Positions 7,141 through 15,549 of a stretch of DNA of 64,000 nucleotides are shown piece after piece. Both the position numbers and the translations under genes were made by a program. Numbering within the stretch: position 1 is the stretch's first letter; each line of letters starts with the position of its first letter. The stretch comes from an uncultured Selenomonadales bacterium (GTDB lineage Bacteria > Bacillota > Negativicutes > Selenomonadales > Selenomonadaceae): contig CAMZAX010000011.1 in the NCBI GenBank assembly GCA_947304355.1, positions 1-64,000 on the forward strand. The letters run 5' to 3'. The notes below the pieces were generated by a model. The model saw nothing but the letters and a program-made list of their open reading frames with translations, ran no database searches and was not told the origin of the DNA.

Positions 7141-8481
7141 TTGAACAGAATCCGCACACGCTTCGCGCCGAGCCCGACAGGCTACATGCACATCGGCAAT
7201 TTAAGGACTGCGCTTTACGCTTACCTGTTTGCCAAGTCGCAGGGCGGCGATTTTATTTTGAGGATTGAAGACACCGACCGCGCCCGCTACGTCGCAGACG
7301 CCGTGGAGTTTATCGAACGCACGCTTGCCGCCGCGAAAATCGTTCCCGACGAAAGCCCGGCATTGGGCGGAGCCTTCGCGCCCTACGTCCAGAGCGAACG
7401 CATGGACATTTACAAGCACTACGCCGAAGAACTCGTCGCGAACGGGCACGCCTACTACGAGGAAACCGAACAGGGCGTCGCCATTCGCCAGAAAATGCCG
7501 CGCGTCGGCGAAACGACTTTCTATGACGTACTGCACGGCAACATCACAATTGCCAACAGCGAACTGGAAGACCAGGTGCTTTTGAAAAGCGACGGTATGC
7601 CCACGTACAACTTTGCCAACGTCGTCGACGATCATCTTATGGAAGTCAGCCACATCATACGCGGCACGGAATTTATCACGTCGACGCCCAAGCACGTCCT
7701 GCTTTACGAGTTCTTCGGTTGGGAGTTGCCGACGTTCATTCACCTCGCGCCCGTCATGGGCAAGGCGGCGGACGGCACCGTTTCCAAGCTCAGCAAGCGG
7801 CACGGCGCAACCGGTTTCCACGATCTGATTGACGCGGGTTACTTGCCCGAAGCCATTACAAATTACGTCGCGCTGTTGGGTTGGAGCCCGAAGAATTCTT
7901 GCCAAGAAATTTTCACGATGGACGAACTTATTGCCGCATTCAGTCTCGACGGCTTGAGCAAGTCGCCCGCCGTGTTCGATTACGCAAAACTCGATTGGAT
8001 GAACGGCGAATACTTCAAGGCAATGACCGACGAAGACTTTGCCGCCGCCGCGCAGGATTATCTTGCCGACTTCGACACGGACAGAAAAATTTTCCTGGCA
8101 AGCCTGCTGAAAACCCGCGTCGCAAAACTTTCCGACATACCGCAGACGATTGGTTTCCTTAAAGTTTTGCCGCCGTTCGACGCCGAACTGTTCGCGAACA
8201 AGCGCAACAAACTCACGCCGCAAAAATCATCCGAAATCCTCGCGCCTGCGATAAAAATGCTCGCGCAGGTCGACGACTGGACGTTGGACACGCTCAACGC
8301 AAAAATCGCCGCGTTCGTCGAAGAATCGGGCTTGAAGGTTGGCGCAGTCATGTGGCCGTTGAGAATCGCGCTGTCCATGCAAAAAGTCACGCCCGGCGGC
8401 GTCACGGAGATTTTGTATCTGCTCGGCAAAGAAACTTCGCTTGAACGCTTGAACGCCGCATTGGAACAGCTGGAGGCTTGA
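7141..8481 (+). CDS. gltX: Glutamyl-tRNA synthetase
   Basis: Charges tRNA-Glu with glutamate in the cytoplasm. The class I signature is near the start (FAPSPTGYMHIGNLRTALYA). The KMSKS-type loop is KLSKRHGA, and the anticodon-binding helical region follows. At 446 residues it is slightly short for the family but complete. The start is TTG at 7141 with GGAGG 8 bases before it. An upstream ATG in the same frame has no ribosome site. The next gene begins 3 bp after its stop, so the two are co-transcribed. Confidence 0.95.
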   Translation: MNRIRTRFAPSPTGYMHIGNLRTALYAYLFAKSQGGDFILRIEDTDRARYVADAVEFIERTLAAAKIVPDESPALGGAFAPYVQSERMDIYKHYAEELVANGHAYYEETEQGVAIRQKMPRVGETTFYDVLHGNITIANSELEDQVLLKSDGMPTYNFANVVDDHLMEVSHIIRGTEFITSTPKHVLLYEFFGWELPTFIHLAPVMGKAADGTVSKLSKRHGATGFHDLIDAGYLPEAITNYVALLGWSPKNSCQEIFTMDELIAAFSLDGLSKSPAVFDYAKLDWMNGEYFKAMTDEDFAAAAQDYLADFDTDRKIFLASLLKTRVAKLSDIPQTIGFLKVLPPFDAELFANKRNKLTPQKSSEILAPAIKMLAQVDDWTLDTLNAKIAAFVEESGLKVGAVMWPLRIALSMQKVTPGGVTEILYLLGKETSLERLNAALEQLEA

Positions 8482-8484
8482 ATC

Positions 8485-9912
8485 GTGGCAAAGGTTTTAA
8501 AATCCGAACTGTTCGCGACAATTCCGCGCGTCGACGAAAATTTTTATCGCGCTGAGTTGGCGACGGCATTGAAGAATTTTTCGCGCAAGATCGTTGTGCT
8601 CGACGACGACCCGACGGGCGTGCAGACTGTCAACGGCATTTCGGTCTACACCGATTGGACGGACGAAAGCATTGCGGCGGGCTTCGCCGAAGTCAATCCG
8701 ATGTTCTTTATCCTGACGAATTCGCGCGCCTTTTCGGAGGACGTGACGCGCGCCGAACATAAAAAAATCGCCGAACGAATCTGCGCGGCGTCCGACAAAT
8801 GCGGCAAGGATTTCATTATTATAAGCCGATGCGATTCGACGTTGCGCGGTCACTACCCGCTTGAGACGCAAACCTTGCGCGACACGTTGGAGGCTTGCGG
8901 GCGGCGCGTCGATGGCGAAATTTTAATTCCGTTCTTCAAAGAGGGCGGACGTTTCACAATCGGCGACGTGCATTACGTGCAGGAGGGCGATTGGCTTGTT
9001 CCTGCGGGCGAAACCGAATTCGCGCACGACAAGACGTTCGGCTACACGAGTTCAAATCTTGCGGCTTACGTCGCGGAGAAAACGCACGGCGCATTCACGG
9101 CGGAAAGCGTCACCTGCATTAGCCTCGACGACCTGCGCGGCGTGTCTGAAGGGGGCAGGAGTCAGGGGTCAGGGGTCAGGGAAATTGCGGCGCGGCTGGA
9201 AAATGTTGCCAACTTCGGCAAAATCGTCGTCAATGCCGCTGATTACGTCGACATTGAAATTTTCACGCTTGCTCTGCTCAAGGCGTTGGCGGCGGGCAAA
9301 AATTTCCTGTTCCGGACGGCGGCGGCGTTCCCGAAGATTATCGGCGGCGTCAAAGACAAAATGCTCCTCGGAAGGACCGAACTCGTCGACGCGGCGAATC
9401 CCAATGGCGGCTTGATTATCGTCGGCTCGCACGTCAAAAAAACCACCGCGCAATTAAAGCAATTAGAAATGCGTAATGCGCAATGCGCAATGATTGAGTT
9501 TGACGTAACGGACTTGGGCTCGGTCGACGCGATTGTTCGGCGGGCTGAAGAAAATCTTTCGCGCGGACAGACGACGGCGATTTACACGAGCCGCGACGTT
9601 TTGGACTTGGGCGACGCCGAAAAAAATCTTGCCGCGTCCGTGAACATCTCCGACGCGCTGACGAGTATCGTTCGGCGGCTGAACGTGCGCCCGAAATTTT
9701 TAATCGCGAAGGGCGGCATAACTTCCGCTGATGTCGGCACGAAGGGTCTCGGCGTCAAACGCGCGTTGGTTCTCGGTCAAGTGGCGGCGGGCGTCCCGGT
9801 TTGGCGACTCGGCGCGGAAAGCAAATTCCCCGGCATGAGTTACGTAATTTTCCCCGGCAACGTCGGCAACGTCGACACCCTGCGCGCAATCGTCGAACAG
9901 CTTGACGCGTAA
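8485..9912 (+). CDS. Four-carbon acid sugar kinase (OtnK/DUF1537 family)
   Basis: Kinase family acting on four-carbon sugar acids such as erythronate or threonate. The N-terminal signature is IVVLDDDPTGVQTVNGISVY, with SRCDSTLRGHYPLET following. The C-terminal nucleotide-binding half contains FLIAKGGITSADVGTKGLGV and the final FPGNVGN. The GTG start has GGAGG 8 bases upstream and follows gltX by 3 bp. Two stretches are 7-bp tandem arrays read in frame: residues near 223-232 (GGRSQGSGVR) and near 329-336 (MRNAQCAM). The first falls in a loop between domains and the second after KQLE. The usual partner genes (PdxA2, aldolase) are absent. The exact substrate is unknown. Confidence 0.85.
   Translation: MAKVLKSELFATIPRVDENFYRAELATALKNFSRKIVVLDDDPTGVQTVNGISVYTDWTDESIAAGFAEVNPMFFILTNSRAFSEDVTRAEHKKIAERICAASDKCGKDFIIISRCDSTLRGHYPLETQTLRDTLEACGRRVDGEILIPFFKEGGRFTIGDVHYVQEGDWLVPAGETEFAHDKTFGYTSSNLAAYVAEKTHGAFTAESVTCISLDDLRGVSEGGRSQGSGVREIAARLENVANFGKIVVNAADYVDIEIFTLALLKALAAGKNFLFRTAAAFPKIIGGVKDKMLLGRTELVDAANPNGGLIIVGSHVKKTTAQLKQLEMRNAQCAMIEFDVTDLGSVDAIVRRAEENLSRGQTTAIYTSRDVLDLGDAEKNLAASVNISDALTSIVRRLNVRPKFLIAKGGITSADVGTKGLGVKRALVLGQVAAGVPVWRLGAESKFPGMSYVIFPGNVGNVDTLRAIVEQLDA
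9152..9181 (+). repeat. 7-bp tandem array inside the sugar-acid kinase gene
   Basis: Four heptamers (GGGGCAG, GAGTCAG, GGGTCAG, GGGTCAG) plus two bases. They are read in frame as a Gly/Ser/Gln-rich loop. The same GGGGTCA unit occurs between rlmH and manA. Confidence 0.85.
9468..9492 (+). repeat. Second 7-bp tandem array inside the sugar-acid kinase gene
   Basis: AATGCGT, AATGCGC, AATGCGC and AATG, read as M-R-N-A-Q-C-A-M. The same units make up the intergenic arrays at 13237 and 58201. Confidence 0.85.
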
Positions 9913-9943
9913 AAAAAAATTAACCCCCGCGTTGGGGGTTTTT
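9913..9943. terminator. Bidirectional terminator between kinase and methyltransferase genes
   Basis: AACCCCC-GCGT-TGGGGGTT flanked by nine A on one side and six T on the other. It ends both converging genes; its T run abuts the methyltransferase stop codon. Confidence 0.9.
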
Positions 9944-10611
9944 TATTTCCTGCAGACGAAGCCCGCGAACGATTCGACGTGCGTGACTTCGACGCGACGA
10001 TACAGTTCGTTCAAGCGCGCTTGCAAAGTCGTCAGCGTCTCGTGGGGCGGCGAGAAAAATCCTTGACGGTCGCAAAACTTTTCGACGAAAAAATCCGTCC
10101 GCCGATTGACGCCCTTGACGTACATGCACCCGCAAAAAATTCCGCCGTTGCGCAGGACACGCCGCGTATCGCTCCAAGCCGCCGCCTTGTCGGGGAAGAC
10201 GTGAAAGCCGTTAATCGACAGCACCAAATCAAAAAATTCGTCCGCGAAGGGCAACGACGCCGCGTCTCCGCGAATGAACTGCACGCCGCGCAGATTGAGT
10301 TGCCTTGCCCGCGCCTTTGCAGCGTCAAGCATTTTGTCCGACAGGTCGACACAAAAAATTTCCGCGCCGAGTTTTTGATAACGCGGCAACGACAAGACGC
10401 CCGTACCGACAGGAACTTCAAGCAGTCGTCCGTTGAAGTCGCAGGGGACGCCCGCGAACGATTGCGCCAAAAATTTTTCGTAAGCCGCCGAATCCAGCCC
10501 CCAAAAGATTTTCAACGCCAACCGTCCGAGTAAACCCGCGTTCGTCAGCATTGCGTCATAAAGTTTTGACAGACCGGCGACGCGTTGATAAGCGTCAAGA
10601 ATGTTCGGCAT
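9943..10611 (-). CDS. Class I SAM-dependent methyltransferase
   Basis: 222 residues of UbiE/Methyltransf_11 type. The SAM-binding glycine loop is LLEVPVGTGVLSLP, the acidic residue ending strand 2 is in IFCVDLSDKML, then GDAASLPFADEFFDLVLSINGFH is motif II/III. The substrate is not evident. Its ATG lies 17 bases inside the 3' end of manA, so it is the last gene of that operon. Respiratory quinone or other small-molecule methylation is possible but not supported by context. Confidence 0.8.
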   Translation of the reverse strand: MPNILDAYQRVAGLSKLYDAMLTNAGLLGRLALKIFWGLDSAAYEKFLAQSFAGVPCDFNGRLLEVPVGTGVLSLPRYQKLGAEIFCVDLSDKMLDAAKARARQLNLRGVQFIRGDAASLPFADEFFDLVLSINGFHVFPDKAAAWSDTRRVLRNGGIFCGCMYVKGVNRRTDFFVEKFCDRQGFFSPPHETLTTLQARLNELYRRVEVTHVESFAGFVCRK

Positions 10612-11527
10612 GACGGGCGGGCACCGTCGTAAGGAGCGCGTCGCACGAGCCGCGAATCTGCCACTTGCCCGAACCCGCCGTGATGAAAATCGAATCGCCC
10701 TTGCGATAAGCCAAGTCGACGCCGCCGCTTGAGATTGTACCTTCGCCGCCGAGAATCAGCACGCTGAGGAAAGTTTCTTCGCCGACAACGCCGTCCGCCT
10801 CCGACAAAATTTCGCCGTCCAGGTCGAGCTTGTCGACGACAAAGTAATCGCTTACGGCAACGTGCGGATAACCCGCGTCGCGTTCGGGCAGCGGGCTGAA
10901 GTTCGTCACGTCGAGAGCCTTGGCGATGTGCAACGGGCGGTTTCTGCCGTAATCGAATATGCGATAGGTGACGTTCGAGTTCTCCTGAATTTCGGCGAGC
11001 ATGACGCCCTTGCCGAGTGCGTGAATCGTCCCGGCCGGTATGAAAATAATTTCACCGCGTTTGGCGGGCACGGCGTTGAGGACTTCAATCAGCGAGTTGT
11101 CTTTGATTCGGGCAACGAATTCGTCGCGGGTGATTTCGCGTTTGAAGCCGCAATAGAGCACGGCATTTTCGTCGCTGTCGAGGACGTACCACATTTCGCT
11201 TTTGCCGCGCTGTCCTTCGTTTGCCAGGGCGTAATCGTCGGGCGGGTGCACTTGCACGGAAAGATTTTGTTTGGCGTCGATTAATTTAATCAGCAACGGG
11301 AAGTCGCGCAGGTTACGGCAAGCGGTGCCGAGAATTTCTTTGCCGTTGCGTTTGATGTAATCGGCAAGAGTTTCGCCGCTTTCGAGCGTCGACGCGCCGT
11401 CGGGGTGGCAAGACAGCATCCAGGCTTCCGCGCAGATTTGTCCGCCGTCGATGCCGAATTCGTCGATAAGCCGTCGCCCGCCCCAAACGTAATCTTTGCA
11501 CGCGGGCTTGAGTTTGAATATCGCCAT
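10595..11527 (-). CDS. manA: Mannose-6-phosphate isomerase
   Basis: Zinc cupin enzyme that interconverts fructose-6-phosphate and mannose-6-phosphate, supplying mannose for surface polysaccharide or allowing mannose use. Metal ligands are visible in LSVQVHPPDDYA (Gln and His), then KSEMWYVL (Glu), with a further His in GTIHALGKGV. The arginine of the active site is in YRIFDYGR. The length of 310 residues fits the short Firmicute form. It starts at ATG after GGGAGA, downstream of rlmH across a 7-bp array, and overlaps the methyltransferase gene. Confidence 0.9.
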   Translation of the reverse strand: MAIFKLKPACKDYVWGGRRLIDEFGIDGGQICAEAWMLSCHPDGASTLESGETLADYIKRNGKEILGTACRNLRDFPLLIKLIDAKQNLSVQVHPPDDYALANEGQRGKSEMWYVLDSDENAVLYCGFKREITRDEFVARIKDNSLIEVLNAVPAKRGEIIFIPAGTIHALGKGVMLAEIQENSNVTYRIFDYGRNRPLHIAKALDVTNFSPLPERDAGYPHVAVSDYFVVDKLDLDGEILSEADGVVGEETFLSVLILGGEGTISSGGVDLAYRKGDSIFITAGSGKWQIRGSCDALLTTVPARHAEHS

Positions 11528-11554
11528 GGAAAAATCTCCCTTCGGTCGATTTTT

Positions 11555-11613
11555 AGGGACAAGGGGAAAGGGACAAGGGACAAGAAAAACTTTTCCCTGA
11601 CCCCTGACCCCTA
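11555..11613. repeat. Inverted pair of 7-bp arrays between rlmH and manA
   Basis: Plus strand: AGGGACA, AGGGGAA, AGGGACA, AGGGACA, then a spacer AGAAAAACTTTT, then CCCTGAC, CCCTGAC, CCCTACC. In the direction of transcription the G-rich arm comes first and includes the rlmH stop codon (TAG followed by GGGGTCA units). The arms can pair imperfectly. Confidence 0.85.
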
Positions 11614-12054
11614 CCAGTGATAGGGTTCGTTGCGATTGATTTTGAATGCGCGATAAATTTGTTCGGCGAGAATCAGCCGCGCCAACTGATGAGTGAACGT
11701 CATTTGCGACAAGCTCAATCGGAAGTCTGCCGCCCGCCGCAATTCGTCGCTTAAGCCGAACGCCCCGCCGATAACGAACGCCAAATTGCTTATGCCGTCA
11801 AGTGCAAGCGCGGCGATTTTTTTTGCGAAGTCTTCCGAAGTGAGCGACGCGCCCGCAACGTCAAGCACGCACAGCCAAGAATTTTGCGGGACAAGCGATA
11901 AAAGTTTATGTCCCTCCTCCTCGACTGTGCGTTGCTCGGATATTTCGCGGACTTCGACGGTTGCAAATTTGCGCAGACGTTTCAGGTATTCCGCGACGCC
12001 TTCAATCAAGAAACGTTCTTTGAGTTTGCCGACGACGATTAAAGTTATCTTCAT
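11611..12054 (-). CDS. rlmH: 23S rRNA pseudouridine-1915 N3-methyltransferase
   Basis: SPOUT-class enzyme acting on helix 69 of the large ribosomal subunit. Seen: MKITLIVVGKLKERF at the start, the SAM-binding knot AFVIGGAFGLSDELR, and the C-terminal LSLSQMTFTHQLARLILAEQ and YRAFKINRNEPYHW. Slightly shorter (147) than most members (about 159). It overlaps the HtrA gene stop by 4 bp (ATGA), the common htrA-rlmH arrangement of Firmicutes. Its TAG stop codon touches the 7-bp array that follows. Confidence 0.95.
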   Translation of the reverse strand: MKITLIVVGKLKERFLIEGVAEYLKRLRKFATVEVREISEQRTVEEEGHKLLSLVPQNSWLCVLDVAGASLTSEDFAKKIAALALDGISNLAFVIGGAFGLSDELRRAADFRLSLSQMTFTHQLARLILAEQIYRAFKINRNEPYHW

Positions 12055-13211
12055 TGATTCGACGGTTGCGGCAACTCTTCCAGCGTGACTTCGACGGTCT
12101 CTTCGCGGCCTTCGCGGTCGTAAACGATTTTAACTTTGTCGCCGACTTTGTGCGCCGCAATTTCGTTGCGAACGTCCGTGACCGTGTTGACTTCCTTGCC
12201 GTCAATGCTCAAGATGATGTCGCCGCGTTGGAAGCCTGCGCGACCGGCGGGCGAATCCAAACCGACTTGGAAGACGTAAACGCCCTTTTCAATCGACAGC
12301 TGATAGCCGTAGCGTGCGGCGGTGGGTTTGTCGAAAATCGTCACGCCAAGGTAAGGACGCGCCACGTAGCCTTTGTCCATAAGCTCGGCGACAATGCTTT
12401 TGACAGTGTTAATCGGAATGGCAAAGCCCATGCCTTCGACGCCGGTGGTTGCAAGTTTCGCGCTGTTGATGCCGATGACTTCGCCGTCCGCGTTGACGAG
12501 CGCGCCGCCCGAATTGCCGGGACTGATTGCCGCGTCGGTCTGGAACAGCTTAACGCGTCTGTCGTTCAAATCAAGCGTTCGATTCAGCGCGCTGATAACG
12601 CCGACCGTCACGGAGCCTTGAAACTCCAAACCCATTGGGTTGCCGATAGCAATGGCGGGCTCGCCGACGACGACTGTATCGGAATCGCCAAGCTCGGCAA
12701 CGGGCAAATTACTCGCCTCGACCTTGACGACCGCAATGTCCGTCATTTCGTCCGTGCCGATAAGCGTGCCGTTGACGGTGTTGCCGTCGGACAGCGAAAC
12801 GATAATTTCTTTCGCGCCGGCGATGACGTGGTTGTTAGTGATGATGTAACCGTCGCTCTTGAAAATGACGCCGCTGCCCACGCCCGAAGTCTCGAACGTC
12901 CTGTCGAAGAAGTCGCGGGCAATCGCCTTGTTGGTAATGCCGACGACAGCGGGTCCGACCGTCCTTGCCACGCGCACGGCGGGCGTATTGCGGGCGTCAG
13001 AAATTTTGGCGTTGCTTTCGGGCTTGTTGGGCGTATTAGCAGCGGCCTCGGTCACGGCGACGCTTTTGGTCGTCGAAGTTGAAGTTTGTTCGGCAGATTT
13101 GCCGTCGCCCTCGGCTCCTGTCAAGTCTGCAAGCCCGCCGCAACCGCTGAAGGTCATAGCCGCGACAATCGCCGCCGCGCAGATCGTCTTGGTAAATTTT
13201 TTCGCACTCAT
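12051..13211 (-). CDS. HtrA/DegP-type serine protease, probable lipoprotein
   Basis: Envelope quality-control protease. The start chosen at 13211 gives a signal sequence (KTICAAAIVAAMTFSGCGG) with a lipobox-like FSGC, then a Ser/Thr-rich linker. The trypsin-like domain has the triad His in IITNNHVIAG, Asp in TDIAVVKV and Ser in SPGNSGGALV. One PDZ domain follows (GVYVFQVGLDSPAGRAGFQR). The GGAGG is 10 bases from this ATG. The open frame continues upstream through a 7-bp array without a better start. It is followed by rlmH with a 4-bp overlap. Confidence 0.93.
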   Translation of the reverse strand: MSAKKFTKTICAAAIVAAMTFSGCGGLADLTGAEGDGKSAEQTSTSTTKSVAVTEAAANTPNKPESNAKISDARNTPAVRVARTVGPAVVGITNKAIARDFFDRTFETSGVGSGVIFKSDGYIITNNHVIAGAKEIIVSLSDGNTVNGTLIGTDEMTDIAVVKVEASNLPVAELGDSDTVVVGEPAIAIGNPMGLEFQGSVTVGVISALNRTLDLNDRRVKLFQTDAAISPGNSGGALVNADGEVIGINSAKLATTGVEGMGFAIPINTVKSIVAELMDKGYVARPYLGVTIFDKPTAARYGYQLSIEKGVYVFQVGLDSPAGRAGFQRGDIILSIDGKEVNTVTDVRNEIAAHKVGDKVKIVYDREGREETVEVTLEELPQPSNQ

Positions 13212-13236
13212 AATTAATGCGCCTCCGTCATGATTT

Positions 13237-13270
13237 AATTGCGCATTACGCATTGCGCATTACGCATTAA
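13237..13270. repeat. 7-bp array between cvfB and htrA
   Basis: Units ATTGCGC and ATTACGC alternate (four, plus partial units). On the coding (minus) strand the cvfB stop codon TAA is part of the first unit (GCG TAA TGCGC). Confidence 0.85.
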
Positions 13271-14129
13271 TTTTAAAGCCGCCGTCGATTTTGTCAATGC
13301 GCCGCTGACTGTAAAGATGCCCGACCGCCCGCTTGAAAGCCGCCTTGCTGAGCTTGAACACGGCGTAAATTTTTTCGGGCGCGGTCTTGTCGCCGAAGGG
13401 CATGGAGCCGCCTTGAGCCTGCATGAACGCAAAAATTTTTTCGGCGTCGCGTTCAAGGGCATTTTCCTTGGCGGCGCGCAGGGATGCATCAAGCCGACCG
13501 TCTTCGCGCAGATAAGTTACGCGTGCCTCGACGACCTCGCCGATTCGCAACACTCGCGGGATGTCCTTCTGCGGAACGAAGACGATATGCTGTTCGTCGC
13601 TGAAAACGAATGCGCCCGCATCGATGATGTTGAAGACCGCGCCTTTGATTTTGTCGCCGCGCTTGACGGCGGTTGCGGGCTTGGAGGCTCGGCGAATCTC
13701 GTCGCTGACCTTCATGGACGCGGCAAGCCTGCCGGATTTGTCGCTGTAAATTTTAGCCCAAACGACCTCGCCGACTTGGGGACGCCCGCGCATTTCGGCG
13801 AACGGCATGAAAATCCCGCGCTCGGCACCCGCGTCGACGAAAGCTCCGTCATTTGTTACGTTGATGATTTTGAGCCGTGCGATTTGTCCCTCACGCATCT
13901 TGGGCACGCGCATACTTGCGGTCAAGCGTTTTTTCGGGTCAAGGTAAAGGAACACCCGGACGACGTCGCCGATTTTGACTTCGGCAGTTTGTTGCGCCTT
14001 GTGCAGTAAAATATCGTCTGACGTGTTGCCGGTGCCGGCGTCAAGGAACGCGCCCATCTCGTTCGCGCGGACGACCTTGAGCGCGGCGACCGTCATGGGC
14101 TTGAGTTGCACCGTTCGCTTAGTCTTCAT
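13260..14129 (-). CDS. cvfB: CvfB-like S1-domain RNA-binding protein
   Basis: 289 residues with repeated S1-like beta barrels (GAFLDAGTGNTSDDILL, GDVVRVFLYLDPKKRLTAS, ININV-type NVTNDGAFVDAGAERG, GAFVFSDEQHIVFV) and a C-terminal winged-helix part (IYAVFKLSKAAFKRAVGHLY and RRIDKIDGGF), the layout of CvfB/YitL. The Staphylococcus homologue affects virulence gene expression and binds RNA. The start is ATG at 14129, overlapping the rsfS stop by 11 bp. The open frame upstream is antisense to rsfS. The stop codon lies in a 7-bp array. Confidence 0.88.
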   Translation of the reverse strand: MKTKRTVQLKPMTVAALKVVRANEMGAFLDAGTGNTSDDILLHKAQQTAEVKIGDVVRVFLYLDPKKRLTASMRVPKMREGQIARLKIINVTNDGAFVDAGAERGIFMPFAEMRGRPQVGEVVWAKIYSDKSGRLAASMKVSDEIRRASKPATAVKRGDKIKGAVFNIIDAGAFVFSDEQHIVFVPQKDIPRVLRIGEVVEARVTYLREDGRLDASLRAAKENALERDAEKIFAFMQAQGGSMPFGDKTAPEKIYAVFKLSKAAFKRAVGHLYSQRRIDKIDGGFKINA

Positions 14130-14463
14130 AGAGTTTAATCTTCGCCTCGCTCCAAAGCTGTTCAAGCGCGTAGTATTGCCGATTTTCTTCCTTGAAGATG
14201 TGCGCCACGACGTCTCCGTAGTCAAGGAGAATCCACTCGCCCTCGTGATAGCCTTCGCGATGGCTGTAGTGAATGCCGTCCTTGTCAAGTTCCTCGGTGA
14301 TGTTGTCGGCAATGGCGCGCACTTGAGTGGCGGTCTGCGCGGAGCACACGACGAAATAATCGGTCGAGAACATGACGCCGCGCATGTCCATGGTAATGAC
14401 TTCGGCGGCCTTCTTGTCGCTCGCCGCCTTGCAAATTTTGGTTGCCAAATCGAAAGTCTTCAA
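14119..14463 (-). CDS. rsfS: Ribosome silencing factor
   Basis: 114-residue RsfS/Iojap protein that binds uL14 and blocks subunit joining under starvation. Seen: DLATKICKAASDKKAAEV, the core DMRGVMFSTDYFVVCS, and EGYHEGEWILLDYGDVVAHIF, all diagnostic. In the operon yqeK-LCP-rsfS typical of Firmicutes. It is preceded by a 7-bp array that separates it from the LCP gene. Confidence 0.96.
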   Translation of the reverse strand: MKTFDLATKICKAASDKKAAEVITMDMRGVMFSTDYFVVCSAQTATQVRAIADNITEELDKDGIHYSHREGYHEGEWILLDYGDVVAHIFKEENRQYYALEQLWSEAKIKLYED

Positions 14464-14482
14464 AATGAAATCGCCTCCGTGT

Positions 14483-14517
14483 CAGGTTATAGGTTATAGG
14501 TTATAGCTGATAGGTTA
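14483..14517. repeat. 7-bp array between LCP gene and rsfS
   Basis: Units CAGGTTA, TAGGTTA, TAGGTTA, TAGCTGA, TAGGTTA on the plus strand. The stop codon of the LCP gene (TAA on the minus strand) is part of the last unit. Confidence 0.85.
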
Positions 14518-15534
14518 TTCGCCAAACTGTTCACTGTCCGCGTCGCCCGCAACCGATTCGATAACAATGTCTTGAAACGGAAACAGCTCGCCGATACGCG
14601 CTTCAATCTCCGCAATGTTGGGCACCCACGCGCCGTCGACGTTTTCGGAACCCGGCAACATAAGCGTCGTCGGCGGGTCTGAACTCATCTTACGCAAGAC
14701 GTTGGCAAGGTGCGCCGAATCGAAAATCTCCGCGCTGGTATCCATTCTGTTGCGGAAGATGTCGGCAATGGCGGGCAGCTTCGGTATCGTGTCGAGTTGA
14801 AGGACTTTTGCGTAGAGTGCCTTTATAAATTTCTGCTGACGTTGCACGCGTCCCACGTCGCCCAATTTCTCGCCGCGATACCGCAAATATTTTTGAACGT
14901 CTTCGCCCGATAAGTGCTGATAGCCTTGCCCGATATGAATCGACAATCCCGCCGCCTCGTCGTCATAGTCCATATTCTCTTCGACGTAAATATCGAGCCC
15001 GCCCAACGTGTCGATAAGCTCCGCGAACGTCGCCATGTCAATGATTATGTATTGGTGAATCGGGACGCCCAAAAGCTTTGAAACTTCGCGGACGATAAGA
15101 TTGACACCGCCCCAACTGTACAGCGTGCCGATTCGCCCCGAATTGCTGCGCGAAGAAATCCACGTGTCGCGCGGTATGCCGATAATGCGGCTCTTGCCCG
15201 TGTCGTTGGAAAAGCTCAGCACGAAAATCGTATCGGCCTCCTGCCGTTCGCTGTCGTCGACGCCAAGGATTAAAATATTCGTGTAGCCGTCGAATTTCGG
15301 ATCGGACGAGCCGACCCGCGCAGTCTTGCGGTCTGTGTAGCCCTGATACATTTCGGCGAATTCGCTGTAGACACGAGAGCCCGCGTTATATATGCTGAAG
15401 CCGACGAACAAAATCGCCGTGCCGATTAAGCACAAAATGACCAACACAAAAACCAGGCGGAAGGCTTTGATTCTGCGCCTGCGCCTCATCGATTTGCGTT
15501 TCTTGTCGATATTTTTTTGAGTTGTGTTAGCCAT
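14515..15534 (-). CDS. LytR-CpsA-Psr family protein
   Basis: Membrane-anchored LCP phosphotransferase. A very basic cytoplasmic start (KKRKSMRRRRRIKAFR) precedes one transmembrane helix at about residues 28-50. The extracytoplasmic LCP domain follows with NILILGVDDSERQEADTIFV, IIGIPRDTWIS, the GRIGTLYSWGG stretch, and YLRYRGEKLGDVGRVQRQQ, which contains the conserved arginines. Known members attach teichoic acids or capsular polymers to peptidoglycan. The partner polymer in this organism is unknown. Its stop codon is inside a 7-bp array. Confidence 0.92.
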   Translation of the reverse strand: MANTTQKNIDKKRKSMRRRRRIKAFRLVFVLVILCLIGTAILFVGFSIYNAGSRVYSEFAEMYQGYTDRKTARVGSSDPKFDGYTNILILGVDDSERQEADTIFVLSFSNDTGKSRIIGIPRDTWISSRSNSGRIGTLYSWGGVNLIVREVSKLLGVPIHQYIIIDMATFAELIDTLGGLDIYVEENMDYDDEAAGLSIHIGQGYQHLSGEDVQKYLRYRGEKLGDVGRVQRQQKFIKALYAKVLQLDTIPKLPAIADIFRNRMDTSAEIFDSAHLANVLRKMSSDPPTTLMLPGSENVDGAWVPNIAEIEARIGELFPFQDIVIESVAGDADSEQFGE

Positions 15535-15549
15535 GGTTAAGCAGCCCCG

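Noticed and set aside
9943-10611. The UbiE-like methyltransferase considered as the missing partner of the restriction enzyme
   Set aside because: It has a small-molecule methyltransferase pattern, without the PC-motif of cytosine-5 DNA methylases or the DPPY-type motif of amino-methylases.
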